Position numbers and translations under genes: made by a program
NCBI RefSeq assembly: GCF_000169175.1
Contig: NZ_AAWS01000013.1
Location: 1 to 64,000, forward strand
DNA length: 64,000 nucleotides
Reading direction: 5' to 3'
Origin: Microscilla marina ATCC 23134
GTDB lineage: Bacteria > Bacteroidota > Bacteroidia > Cytophagales > Microscillaceae
Notes under the pieces: model-generated
The model's input: only the letters and a program-made list of their open reading frames with translations
What the model was told of the DNA's origin: nothing
Database searches by the model: none
Shown: positions 36,706 to 45,314 of the stretch, in pieces
Layout: each line of letters opens with the position of its first letter
How positions within the stretch are numbered: position 1 is the stretch's first letter

Positions 36706-36886
36706 GTGTCCTTTTGGGTGATAGTTCGAGTAAGAAATGAAAATGAATAAGTTATAAAAATCAGTAATACATACGAAACGTATGAAATAGTGTTATATTT
36801 TTTGATGGTGCTTCAAAAATTAATTAAGCTTTTAAAGCACCATGTAATGTTTGGAATAAAAGATGTGAAAGTTTAACTATTTAGGT

Positions 36887-38929
36887 TTAATCTTTTAGGT
36901 TTACTTTGATTACTATGCCATCTACTCTTCGGTTTAGCGCCCTGCCAGTGACAGTAGTGTTGGTGCCTAATGGTTTGGAGTCAGCATACCCTTTGAACAC
37001 CACCTGAGCGGCTGGAATACCTTTTTTGTTGATAAGGTAGTTTATAACAGCTTGTGACCTTCTCTTTGCCAAAAGGTTGTTGTACCAGCGGTTACCTATA
37101 TTATCTGTATGGCCTGATATTTCTACTACCATTTCTGTATATTCTTTTAAGTAGTTTGCTATACTATCGAGATGCGAAATATACCGAGGTTGAATTTGAT
37201 AACTGTCGAAACCAAACAATACTTGCAAACCTAGTTTATCTCCTGGCTTTATTTTAGTAAGCGGGATATCTTCTTTTACTGGTGTGGTAATATTAGTAGG
37301 AATATTTACTTCTTTTTTGTATTGGTAGAACCCTTTCTTGCGAACAAGTACCATGTAATTTTTACCCGTTTTTATCATAGTAGCTTTATAAACACCATTG
37401 TCACGGTCAGAACTTACTTCTTCTGATACACTTGTGTTGTTTTCTTCGGCAGTTTGGGTGCTGCTTTTTTCATAAAGCCTGACCACAGCCTTGATCTTAT
37501 CTTGGTTATCTTTATTGCTTATTACCCCCATTAGCAGCACTTTGGGCTGGGTTTGCAATATGCTATCTCTTTTCTTCTTTTCGGGTTTAAGTGCTAATAT
37601 ATTGTCACCTGTAGGATGGTAAATTTCATAAATATCTTTCTCTCCTTCTGTGTCTCCTTTTACCGAGGCATAATACCCCCTCATTCCGTCGGCTGATATT
37701 ACAAAGTAAATATCGTCAGCGCTGGTATTTATTGGGTACCCCATGTTATACACTTCGCCCCATTTACCTTCTTTGTTTTTGTTGGTAAAAAAAATGTCAT
37801 ACCCTCCCATAGACGAGTGCCCTTCAGAGCTAAAATACAAGAGTTTACTGTCTGGCATAATATAAGGAGAGTCTTCGTTATAAATCGTATTTACTTGTTT
37901 CCCAAGGTTTACTGCGTCACCCCATCTGCCTTTTTCATCTTTTACACTCATGTAAATATCTAACCCTCCAAAACCGCCTGGGCGATCGCTGGCAAAGTAC
38001 ACAGTGTCTTTGCTGCGAGTCATCGTGATAGAAGTTTCACGATATTTAGAGTTAATGTTTTTACCCATCGACTTTGGTTTTTTCCAGGTACTGTCTGATT
38101 TATCCAGCTCCGACTCATAAATATCACCTGCCCTGCGGTCTTTGTATAGAAACAGCGTATTACCATCTTGCGATAACGAAATACTGGCATCGTGGTATTT
38201 GGTATTTATTTTATTGCCAATATTTTTTGGGGGGCTCCATTCTTTCCCATTTTTATAAGCAATGTATACATCTTCAAAGAAGTGATCGTCAGTAGCATCT
38301 TTTTTTCCTCCTGTGGTGCCTTTACGGCGAGAGGTAAACACCAAAAATTTTTCATTTTCAGGAAAAATAGGAGCATAATCAGGAAACTCGGAATTAATCT
38401 TTTTACCTACATTGCGAATCTTTACATACATAGGTTGTTCTATATAAGCTGCGCCATAAGTACACTCTTTGATCCTCTTGTCGCAAGCTTTTATGCGTGC
38501 TTCCAGTTCGTAATTGTTAATAGAGCTCTGACCATTTTGTACAAGTGTTGCATACTCTTTTTTGGCAAGATTATAATATTTAATTGCATCAGCAAAACGA
38601 TTGTTGTAGTGGTATGCTTTGCCTAGTACAAATTCTATGTGTGGGTCGTGGTTGTTGTCTTTGGCATACACGTTTTCCAGATAAAAAACAGCGGAGTCTT
38701 TTTTGAGCGTACGAAGGTAACATACCCCAAGTTGATACTGAATTTCTAAATCACCAGGTTTCTTTTTGAGTAATTGAAGGTAAGCGCGTTTGGCGGCTTC
38801 GTAAGACTCATATTCATATAAGTTTTTTGCGTCTAAAAACTCACGGTCACGTTGACTGTAGGCAGAAGTTTGCCATAGTAAGGTAACTAAAATACTGAGT
38901 ATGAAAATATTTTTGTATTGACCTTTCAT
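36887..38929 (-). CDS. OmpA-family protein with TPR and PD40 propeller (PorE-like)
   Basis: The product has 680 residues. A signal peptide (1-25) is followed by TPR-like repeats (30-150), a WD40-like PD40 beta propeller (170-460, LVFTSRRKGT, VYFASDRPGGFGG, LLYFSSEGHSSMGGYD), a carboxypeptidase-regulatory-like beta domain (475-560) and an OmpA domain (565-678, VEISGHTDNIGN) that binds peptidoglycan. This order is that of PorE, a periplasmic component of the type IX secretion system, but many paralogues of unknown function share it. It is probably anchored between outer membrane and wall. The DUF6089 barrel gene lies 89 bases upstream on the same strand. Confidence 0.9.
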   Translation of the reverse strand: MKGQYKNIFILSILVTLLWQTSAYSQRDREFLDAKNLYEYESYEAAKRAYLQLLKKKPGDLEIQYQLGVCYLRTLKKDSAVFYLENVYAKDNNHDPHIEFVLGKAYHYNNRFADAIKYYNLAKKEYATLVQNGQSSINNYELEARIKACDKRIKECTYGAAYIEQPMYVKIRNVGKKINSEFPDYAPIFPENEKFLVFTSRRKGTTGGKKDATDDHFFEDVYIAYKNGKEWSPPKNIGNKINTKYHDASISLSQDGNTLFLYKDRRAGDIYESELDKSDSTWKKPKSMGKNINSKYRETSITMTRSKDTVYFASDRPGGFGGLDIYMSVKDEKGRWGDAVNLGKQVNTIYNEDSPYIMPDSKLLYFSSEGHSSMGGYDIFFTNKNKEGKWGEVYNMGYPINTSADDIYFVISADGMRGYYASVKGDTEGEKDIYEIYHPTGDNILALKPEKKKRDSILQTQPKVLLMGVISNKDNQDKIKAVVRLYEKSSTQTAEENNTSVSEEVSSDRDNGVYKATMIKTGKNYMVLVRKKGFYQYKKEVNIPTNITTPVKEDIPLTKIKPGDKLGLQVLFGFDSYQIQPRYISHLDSIANYLKEYTEMVVEISGHTDNIGNRWYNNLLAKRRSQAVINYLINKKGIPAAQVVFKGYADSKPLGTNTTVTGRALNRRVDGIVIKVNLKD

Positions 38930-39018
38930 TGCTTAAATGTTTTAGCTATTAGTTGTGGCTAAGCTAATTAAGTAGATATTTTTTAAAGTAACGGTTGAAT
39001 GATAGGGCATTGTTTGTG

Positions 39019-39996
39019 TTAGAATCTGCGTCGTCGGTCACGATCGAAGCGTGGGCGACGGAAAAAGTTACCCAGAATATAGTATATATGAAACCCTGTG
39101 ACAAGGTAAGTATCTTTTTCCTGAGGGTTGCCTCTTATTTCGCGGTCTGAAGCAGCCAGAATAAACGCCCGCTCTTTGCCCGTAACGGCTGACCTGACCT
39201 CTAAAGTACGGTTGGACATGGCTCTAGCCAAATCGCTCTGAAGCTCGGCTGCTACTGGATATTTTCCGCTCACGTCGTCCAGGTAGTCTGTCAGTGTAAT
39301 GCGTAAACCTATTTCGGCAGCTATATCAATGCGTTGGTTGATTTTCCATCTAAACCCAATGCCTACCGGAAACACTGGTTGGATGAGCTTATAAGGCGAC
39401 TCATAACCGGGCTGCCCCGATTGCTGCCCCTCTGTGCCCAGTGGTTGCAAAGCTACCCATTCGTTGCCAAAGTTTAAGGTGTCAGGTGTTTTGCCTTTAG
39501 GGTTGTGTCTAATCAGACCTATGCCTGCAAAAATGTAAGGAGTCCAGCGTCTGCGTTCGCGGATCATACGGCCACGTGCCCTTGGCGATTTGGAGCGTAT
39601 GACAGTGCGTCGTGAACTAGGGAAAATATCAAACATTCCTATTACAGAGAATTCGGTAATGTCATTGCGAAAGTGTAAATTTCTGGCATAACGTGGTCGG
39701 TGCTCTGGTTTAAAAACTGCAGCTGATATAAAGTCGTCACCTCGTAAACGTGCCCATCCTAAATTTGCCCTGACATGGATGCGACGTCCAAATTTTCGAG
39801 AAACATGGATCATAAAACTAGGACGGGTAAACTTAGGGTCTGCGCCAGCGTATTGAGTCCAGGGGTTAAGGTCTCCAAAATAATTCACTGCATTTACCTG
39901 TCCTCCTATAGCCCAATAATTTTGCGATTGAACATCAACAGATAAAATGCCTATGAAGAATAAGGCAAATAAAAATGCTTTGTAAAATAAATTCAT
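39019..39996 (-). CDS. DUF6089 family outer-membrane beta-barrel protein
   Basis: The product has 325 residues. The signal peptide (1-24, ending in VQSQ) precedes YWAIGGQVNAVNYFGDLNP, the usual opening of this Bacteroidota barrel family. Alternating strands with aromatic ends (ANLGWARLRGD, PYIFAGIGLIRHNP, IGFRWKINQRIDIAAEIGLR) suggest an eight- to ten-strand barrel; the basic tail is RRPRFDRDRRRRF. Its job is unknown. It is co-oriented with the PorE-like gene downstream, so the two may act together in the envelope. Confidence 0.88.
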   Translation of the reverse strand: MNLFYKAFLFALFFIGILSVDVQSQNYWAIGGQVNAVNYFGDLNPWTQYAGADPKFTRPSFMIHVSRKFGRRIHVRANLGWARLRGDDFISAAVFKPEHRPRYARNLHFRNDITEFSVIGMFDIFPSSRRTVIRSKSPRARGRMIRERRRWTPYIFAGIGLIRHNPKGKTPDTLNFGNEWVALQPLGTEGQQSGQPGYESPYKLIQPVFPVGIGFRWKINQRIDIAAEIGLRITLTDYLDDVSGKYPVAAELQSDLARAMSNRTLEVRSAVTGKERAFILAASDREIRGNPQEKDTYLVTGFHIYYILGNFFRRPRFDRDRRRRF

Positions 39997-40458
39997 GACA
40001 TTTTTGTATTAAGGTAACGCTTTAACTTAGGTATGTAAGAAATTGAAGGTTATGAGGAACTAAAAGTAACAATAAAAATGAATAATTACAATACTGTATT
40101 TATTCTTTGCACTTCTTTTGTGTTAAAGCGAAAATTGTTTAATTTACTTATTTTATTCATTACTATGCATTTAAGACATACATAATAAAAAAATATTTTG
40201 CTTATTTTGCAAATGATGAAGCATATTTTTGCAAATCGTGTGTGTGTATGATTACTGTATAAATTACATCAATATTCATATATTATTATGCAAAGATGAG
40301 CATTTATAACGTTATTTGAAACATTCAATATGTTAAAATATTTGGTTGCCAGAGAAAAAATAGAGATTTAGATTTTTTTTAGTATCTCTTTACAATACAA
40401 ACGCCTGCAAAGGCCAACAACAACATTAGTATTTTATAAATTAAACAACTATTACTGC
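39997..40458. other. AT-rich divergent intergenic region
   Basis: This region lies between the divergent DUF6089 and hflX genes. It is very AT-rich and has no gene or clear hairpin. TATTTTTG at 40224-40231 fits the plus-strand -7 element, with TTTG at 40197-40200 upstream at a rather long spacing. It probably holds promoters for both directions. Confidence 0.35.
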
Positions 40459-41604
40459 GTGAAAGGACCTTATTCAACTACCAAATCACAAGAAACTGCC
40501 GTATTAGTGGCAGTCATCAGAACCAATCAAACCGAAGAAGCCACTCAAGCCTATCTGGATGAATTAGAGTTTTTGGCAAAAACTCTGGGTGTTAAAACCC
40601 TTGCCAATTTTACCCAGCGTTTAGAGACCCCCGACAAAAAAACCTTTGTAAGAAAAGGAAAACTTGAAGAGATCCATGCCGTAGTTGAAGCCGAAAAAGC
40701 CGATATGGTTATTTTTGACGATGATTTGAATCCTTCGCAAGTACGTAACCTTGAGCGTGACCTGGAGTGTAAAATATTGGACAGAAGCTTACTTATTTTA
40801 GATATTTTTGCGCTGCGAGCCAAAACCGCCCAGGCAAAAACTCAGGTAGAACTGGCTCAGTATCAATATGTATTGCCACGCTTGACCAATATGTGGACTC
40901 ACTTGTCGAAACAAAAAGGGGGGATTGGAATGAGAGGCCCTGGTGAAACAGAACTTGAAACAGACCGGAGGATTATCAAAGACAAAATTACTTTGTTGAG
41001 AAAAAAGCTCGACAAGATTGACTTGCAAAATGCTACCCGACGCAAAACCCGTGGACAACAGGTAAGGGTGGCCCTGGTAGGGTATACCAACGTAGGCAAA
41101 TCTACCATTATGCAACTTTTCTCTAAGGCTGATATTTATGCTAAAAACGAACTGTTTGCCACAGTAGACTCTACCGTGCGTAAGGTCGTTTTTAACAATA
41201 TTCCTTTTTTGCTGACCGACACAGTAGGTTTTATCAGAAAACTGCCCACTACCCTCATCGAGAGTTTTAAATCTACCCTTGACGAGGTACGCGAGGCAGA
41301 TATATTGATTCACGTGGCAGATGTGTCTACCTCGTTTTGTGAAGAACAAATAGAAACTGTAAACAAAACCTTGTTAGAAATTGATGCGATCGACAAGCCT
41401 ACTATTTTGGTGCTTAATAAAATAGACCTGGTAGACGAGATGCCTGCTTGGGTATCTTCTCTAGAGTACGACAATACCGAAGTAGTGGTAGTGTCAGCAC
41501 AGGAAAAGCAAGGGATAGACGAACTCAAAGCAAAAGTTTTGGCCTTGGTAGAAGAGAAATTTTACAAGATATTTCCAAACTATACAAAAGATTCGCAATT
41601 TTGA
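40459..41604 (+). CDS. hflX: Ribosome-associated GTPase HflX
   Basis: HflX is a GTPase that binds the 50S subunit and splits stalled ribosomes after stress. The 381-residue product has the HflX N-terminal domain (FVRKGKLEEIHAVVEAEKAD, VIFDDDLNPSQVRNLE), the glycine-rich linker GGIGMRGPGETELETDRR and the GTPase domain: G1 GYTNVGKST near residue 208, G3 DTVGFIRKLP near 255 and G4 NKIDL near 320. The start is a GTG (40459); no better ATG lies upstream. The tRNA-Arg gene follows 41 bases after the stop. Confidence 0.95.
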   Translation: MKGPYSTTKSQETAVLVAVIRTNQTEEATQAYLDELEFLAKTLGVKTLANFTQRLETPDKKTFVRKGKLEEIHAVVEAEKADMVIFDDDLNPSQVRNLERDLECKILDRSLLILDIFALRAKTAQAKTQVELAQYQYVLPRLTNMWTHLSKQKGGIGMRGPGETELETDRRIIKDKITLLRKKLDKIDLQNATRRKTRGQQVRVALVGYTNVGKSTIMQLFSKADIYAKNELFATVDSTVRKVVFNNIPFLLTDTVGFIRKLPTTLIESFKSTLDEVREADILIHVADVSTSFCEEQIETVNKTLLEIDAIDKPTILVLNKIDLVDEMPAWVSSLEYDNTEVVVVSAQEKQGIDELKAKVLALVEEKFYKIFPNYTKDSQF

Positions 41605-41645
41605 GTGACTGATTGACTAGCTCACCTGCAAAGGTGGGCTTCAAT

Positions 41646-41717
41646 GGCCCCGTAGTTCAATGGATAGAATAGAAGTTTCCTAAACTTTAGATACAGGTTC
41701 GATTCCTGTCGGGGCTA
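41646..41717 (+). tRNA. tRNA-Arg (anticodon CCU)
   Basis: A full cloverleaf of 72 bases can be folded. The acceptor stem is GGCCCCG with CGGGGCT (a G-U at the first pair), the D stem is GTTC/GAAT, the anticodon stem is GAAGT/ACTTT with loop TTCCTAA (anticodon CCT, reads AGG) and the T arm is ACAGG-TTCGATT-CCTGT. CCA is not encoded. Its 3' end (41706-41726) is repeated at 45045, which marks it as a likely integration site. Confidence 0.93.
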
Positions 41718-41726
41718 TTTTTTATT
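41706..41726 (+). repeat. Candidate att site, left copy (tRNA-Arg 3' end)
   Basis: CTGTCGGGGCT followed by A and TTTTTTATT runs across the tRNA 3' end. The same 21 bases occur at 45045-45065 with one change (G for A at position 12). tRNA 3' ends are common attachment sites. Confidence 0.5.
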
Positions 41727-41761
41727 ACCAACACAAAAGCAAACAAGAAAAAGCTACCATT

Positions 41762-42134
41762 ATGGCAAGCCTACAACCTGCCACCCTCAACCCCGATTAT
41801 TTATTGGCTTTGCTGCACCGTGCAGGGGTGTCTACAGTAGAGCTTTTGCAACAAGCCCCGCAAGCTCAATTAATACCAGTAGCTAATGAATCAACAGCCC
41901 GATGTACCCAACCCGACCCCCAACGAACCAACAGCCAGCGAGCCACCCCAAAAAGCAACCAGTAGCTAATGAACCAAAGCCCAATGTAACAACGCCCCAA
42001 AAAGCACCCGTGCACCGTCCAAAGGAAACTATGAGTGTGTGTATGAATTGATTGATCAAGGGGGCTTAACTAGTGCTGACATAGCCACCCTTTGCAAATG
42101 TTCTGAGAGTACAAAAGGAGCGCAAGAAGGGTAA
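41762..42134 (+). pseudogene. Degraded small gene next to tRNA-Arg
   Basis: A frame from ATG 41762 encodes MASLQPATLNPDYLLALLHR and then a Pro/Gln-rich stretch ending at a stop near 41964. In another frame, bases 42030-42134 read protein-like (YECVYELIDQGGLTSADIA, then LCKCSES) to a TAA at 42132. Between them ACCAGTAGCTAATGAA occurs twice (41875 and 41958, 83 bases apart), and CCCCAAAAAGCA is also repeated. A gene with a low-complexity linker that lost its frame by local duplication explains this best. The family is not recognised; the 3' part resembles a small helical DNA-binding module. Confidence 0.4.
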
Positions 42135-42350
42135 CAAATGATAGGCAGCAAAACGGCAAATTGTAAGGGCAATTCGCTGGTTTTGAGGCAGAACATAATA
42201 ACACAAAGAAAAAAAACGATAAGTGATAAAAAAATAGTATCATTGTGCAATTAGCTAATCAATGGTAGTTCTTTGTTATGATTTTGTTTTAATCAAGAAT
42301 AGTTAGGCAAGCACGAAGAGCACTAATATTATTTATTAATACTTAATGTT

Positions 42351-44420
42351 ATGGAAAATACTCAATCAATCCGAAAACTAGTAGAAGATATTGAAAATGG
42401 TTTTAGTGTATTGCCAGAGTTTCAAAGAGATTTTGTCTGGGAGTTGGGTAAGACCCTTGATTTATTTGACTCCTTGGTAAAAGATATTTTTATAGGTGCT
42501 ATTATTTATGGTATTCCCAGCTTTGACATTACAGTAAGAGAAATAGATAGTAGACCACGTAAGGTTAAAGGTAAAAAAAGAAAATCCTTAGAAACTACCA
42601 ACTACCTCAAAGAAGATATAGAAGCAAAACAAAAAATTTCTAATGATGCCTTTAAGTTGATTTTGGATGGACAACAAAGGGTAACATCCTTATACAGGGC
42701 TTTATCAGGGATAGACGAAATCTGGTTTATTGTAAAAAATGATGAAGATATTACTTCTGACGAGGTTCAAAAAAAGAAGTTTGAAGATAGGATTTTAGAG
42801 GAGTTGTTATATGCCTTTGATGATAGTTCAGATGCTCAGAGAATTTCTGTTAAACTATCTCATGTTTGGGATCAGGTAAAAAAGAACTACAGAGAGTCAA
42901 TAATAGAAAAAGATTTTTTTCATCCTACTAGATACTACACAAATTATGAAGATGATCCAGGTTTTAACTCAAATGATGCTTTTGAGAAATATTTAACTGT
43001 TACTGACAAATTAAAAGATTTATTCAAAGCAGAAAAGCTTCTATCTTTTTATCTACTAGATATGTCAATGGATAAGTTTGTATTATTCTTTGAAAGAAGC
43101 AATAGTCGAGGGGTTCAATTAAACTTTATCGACATTTTAACTGCAAAGTTATATATTGGCTTTAATCTTAAACAACATATCAACGATTTTAAAAGTGCTT
43201 ATCCTAAATATAAACTAAACGAGGAAATTATTGTAAGAACTATTGCATATTTGGTCAGCAATGAGCAAAAAGGTAGTACAGAGATTAATCGTAGTTTTAT
43301 TCTTACCAAACTTACAGCCGAAAATTTTGAAAAACACTGGGGGAGTATTACAAACTACTACAAGTTAGTTCTTGACTTTTTATATCAAAACCATTACATA
43401 ATTTCCCAATCTTGGATACCTTATGAAAATATGTTGATACCACTAATGATCTTCTTAAGAGAAATTGGAGGTGATTTTCATTTAATGACTCAAGAACAGC
43501 AAAAGTTTATTCGTTATTGGTATTGGGCTTCTATTTTCTCACAACGTTACACAGGTTCATCCAATGAGAAAATCATTTTAGATGCTACTACACTTTCTAA
43601 AATTGCACACAACAACAAAATTACTACACGAACATATTTAAATAAACTTGCTAAATCACAGGTTACAAATGAAGAAGACTTATTTTCTTATAATAAGAAG
43701 GCAAGTTCTGTTTACAAAGGTGTTTTAAATATTATAAACTTTCATAATAAAGGTTTTCTTGATTGGAATAACACTAATAAACTATCTTTCAATAGCCAAT
43801 TGGAAGATCATCATATTTTTCCAAAAGACTATATAAAAAAGAATTATGCTCCTGAAGATGATGCACAAGATCAAATTGATTTGGTGTTAAATCGCGCTTT
43901 AGTGCCTAAATTATTAAATATTAAAATTGGTAATAAAAAACCTTCAGAGTATTTATCAAAAATTAAAGAAAAAAATACAAACCTTAAGGCTAGCCTACAA
44001 AGCCATTTAATTGACAAGGAAATTTTGACGGGTAGCTATGACAAAAACTTCAATTTTTTCTTAAGCTTGAGAGCAGAAGCAATTTTTAAAGTTATCAAGC
44101 AAGAGATTTTAGATAAAAAAGAGGAAATCCAAAAGGAGTTTTATTCAATACCTCAAGTTGATTCAACAAAAGAAATAGCCATTTTTGGTAGTTATTACAA
44201 AAAACGTATAGAAGCTCGTTTTAATACCAAAACAGGTTCAGTTTTTTACAATGGTAAGCTATATGAAACACCTTCCAGTGCAGCAAATCAAGCAAAAATT
44301 GATTGTGGCGCACATAGTGGTATAACATCCAGCGGTTGGACTTTCTGGAAATTTATAAATGAAAATGATAATACTGAAGAGCAAATAGATGTACTAAGAA
44401 AGATTTCTGAGGCGTACTAA
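42351..44420 (+). CDS. DUF262/HNH nuclease-like protein with C-terminal RAMA/DUF4357-like domain
   Basis: The product has 689 residues. The N-terminal DUF262 domain has LPEFQRDFVWELGKTLDLFD (about residue 20) and the nucleotide-related LILDGQQRVTSLYRAL near 104. Residues 480-530 carry an HNH-like DUF1524-type motif, LEDHHIFPKDYIKKNY and LVLNRALVPKLLN. This pairing is that of GmrSD and SspE, which cut or nick foreign DNA carrying base or backbone modifications. The last 75 residues (GSVFYNGKLYETPSSAANQA, then GWTFWKF) resemble a RAMA or DUF4357 domain thought to sense DNA. The gene is AT-rich against its neighbours and sits in the tRNA-Arg island. A phage-defence role is inferred from family and context. 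No partner modification gene is seen. Confidence 0.88.
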   Translation: MENTQSIRKLVEDIENGFSVLPEFQRDFVWELGKTLDLFDSLVKDIFIGAIIYGIPSFDITVREIDSRPRKVKGKKRKSLETTNYLKEDIEAKQKISNDAFKLILDGQQRVTSLYRALSGIDEIWFIVKNDEDITSDEVQKKKFEDRILEELLYAFDDSSDAQRISVKLSHVWDQVKKNYRESIIEKDFFHPTRYYTNYEDDPGFNSNDAFEKYLTVTDKLKDLFKAEKLLSFYLLDMSMDKFVLFFERSNSRGVQLNFIDILTAKLYIGFNLKQHINDFKSAYPKYKLNEEIIVRTIAYLVSNEQKGSTEINRSFILTKLTAENFEKHWGSITNYYKLVLDFLYQNHYIISQSWIPYENMLIPLMIFLREIGGDFHLMTQEQQKFIRYWYWASIFSQRYTGSSNEKIILDATTLSKIAHNNKITTRTYLNKLAKSQVTNEEDLFSYNKKASSVYKGVLNIINFHNKGFLDWNNTNKLSFNSQLEDHHIFPKDYIKKNYAPEDDAQDQIDLVLNRALVPKLLNIKIGNKKPSEYLSKIKEKNTNLKASLQSHLIDKEILTGSYDKNFNFFLSLRAEAIFKVIKQEILDKKEEIQKEFYSIPQVDSTKEIAIFGSYYKKRIEARFNTKTGSVFYNGKLYETPSSAANQAKIDCGAHSGITSSGWTFWKFINENDNTEEQIDVLRKISEAY

Positions 44421-44471
44421 TTAAACAATAAGTACCTACTCTAACCCATAGAACAGGTACCTAAAAACCAC

Positions 44472-44545
44472 AAGGCAAAAGTTTAGTAACTTGATACAAT
44501 TTTTCAATGTCCCCTAAGAATTTAGGTTCGCAAAACTTTTGCCTT
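44472..44545 (+). promoter_or_regulatory. Inverted repeat abutting a start codon
   Basis: AAGGCAAAAGTTT (44472-44484) and AAACTTTTGCCTT (44533-44545) are perfect 13-base inverted repeats, 48 bases apart. The right arm ends exactly at the ATG of the next small gene (44546). It could be an operator, a translational control hairpin or a terminator for the DUF262 gene. Confidence 0.45.
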
Positions 44546-44758
44546 ATGCCAAAACTACCAACATTCCCCACCTTATACGACAATGCATTGCAATTTTCAA
44601 CCATTGATTTAAAACGTTTGGGTATACTCAACCCCAACAGCTTACTTTTTAAATCGCCGGGGGGTAAGCAAACAAGCCAGTATTTCTATTTTTTGCCCCC
44701 CAACCATACGTTGATCTTAGCTACAGCATTAAACAAAGAAAATATGACTACAAAATAA
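44546..44758 (+). CDS. Small hypothetical protein
   Basis: The product has 70 residues from ATG 44546 (MPKLPTFPTLYDNALQFSTI). The frame continues upstream to 44507, but the inner start gives a more natural protein and follows the inverted repeat directly. The content is soluble with a helix then strands: LKRLGILNPNSLLFKSPGG, YFYFLPPNHTLILATALN. I do not recognise the family. It lies downstream of the DUF262 gene inside the candidate island. Confidence 0.55.
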   Translation: MPKLPTFPTLYDNALQFSTIDLKRLGILNPNSLLFKSPGGKQTSQYFYFLPPNHTLILATALNKENMTTK

Positions 44759-44945
44759 ATCTAGTGGCATTGCAAAAGCTTATAGGCTCATTTATACGAA
44801 ATAAAACGAAGCTATAAGGCTGCAAGGGGTGGGTGCTGGTTGGTCACAAAAGGCAAGTTTTTGAAAATGAAAGCTTGCCTTCTGCCTTTTTTTGAACGGT
44901 TATCAAAAATTTTTGCTTTTTTTTGAATTAGCCAGTACCTATTAC

Positions 44946-44990
44946 AAAAAATAGGGTTATTTCGTACCCTTATTCGTACCCCTATTTTTT
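44946..44990. terminator. Bidirectional terminator-like hairpin
   Basis: AAAAAATAGGG (44946-44956) pairs perfectly with CCCTATTTTTT (44980-44990), so an A-run and a T-run flank a short GC core. The 23-base loop is long. It may end the small-gene transcript. Confidence 0.4.
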
Positions 44991-45044
44991 TAATGCCTAC
45001 ATAACACATTGACTTTTAATGTATTGTGAAATAAGGTGTTAGCT

Positions 45045-45065
45045 CTGTCGGGGCTGTTTTTTATT
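45045..45065 (+). repeat. Candidate att site, right copy
   Basis: CTGTCGGGGCT, G, TTTTTTATT repeats the 3' end of tRNA-Arg (41706-41726) with one mismatch. The sequence upstream does not rebuild the rest of the tRNA, so this is only the 3' segment, as expected for an attR-type copy. Confidence 0.5.
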
Positions 45066-45314
45066 TTACCTACCTTTCCTTACCCTTACAAAAAAACCTC
45101 TCAAATAGCTTTAAACGTTGTTTTTGCTTTTGTGCCCTATTTGTAAATAAATAATAGTGTAGCATTCTCTGAACTACCTTAAGTAGTGCTTTGATTATAG
45201 TCAACCTCCCCTTTGCCTAACTTTTGGTTATTACTGTTTTTTGTACACACTAATTATTACCCCTTGTAAAAAAACATTGTTTCGTTTATTTGTAATTAAA
45301 ACAACAATAAAATT

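Larger units (their letters stand above)
41706..45065. mobile_element. Candidate 3.3-kb genomic island in tRNA-Arg
   Basis: The segment is bounded by the 21-base near-perfect repeat of the tRNA-Arg 3' end. It holds a decayed small gene, a DUF262-HNH protein gene and a small unknown gene, all on the plus strand and of more AT-rich composition than the flanking hflX. No integrase is visible, so the island would be a remnant, or mobilised in trans. Confidence 0.4.
44759..45314. other. Intergenic region with terminator and right att copy
   Basis: No gene is supported. It holds a perfect 11-base inverted repeat (44946-44990), the right candidate att site (45045-45065) and a promoter-like pair before the antitoxin: TTG at 45264-45266 and TTTATTTG at 45285-45292 (one mismatch to TAnnTTTG, 18-base spacing). 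Confidence 0.45.

Noticed and set aside
44812-45009. Minus-strand 65-residue frame in the island, considered as an integrase fragment
   Set aside because: No tyrosine or serine recombinase motif is visible and the frame overlaps a hairpin; an integrase remnant cannot be claimed.
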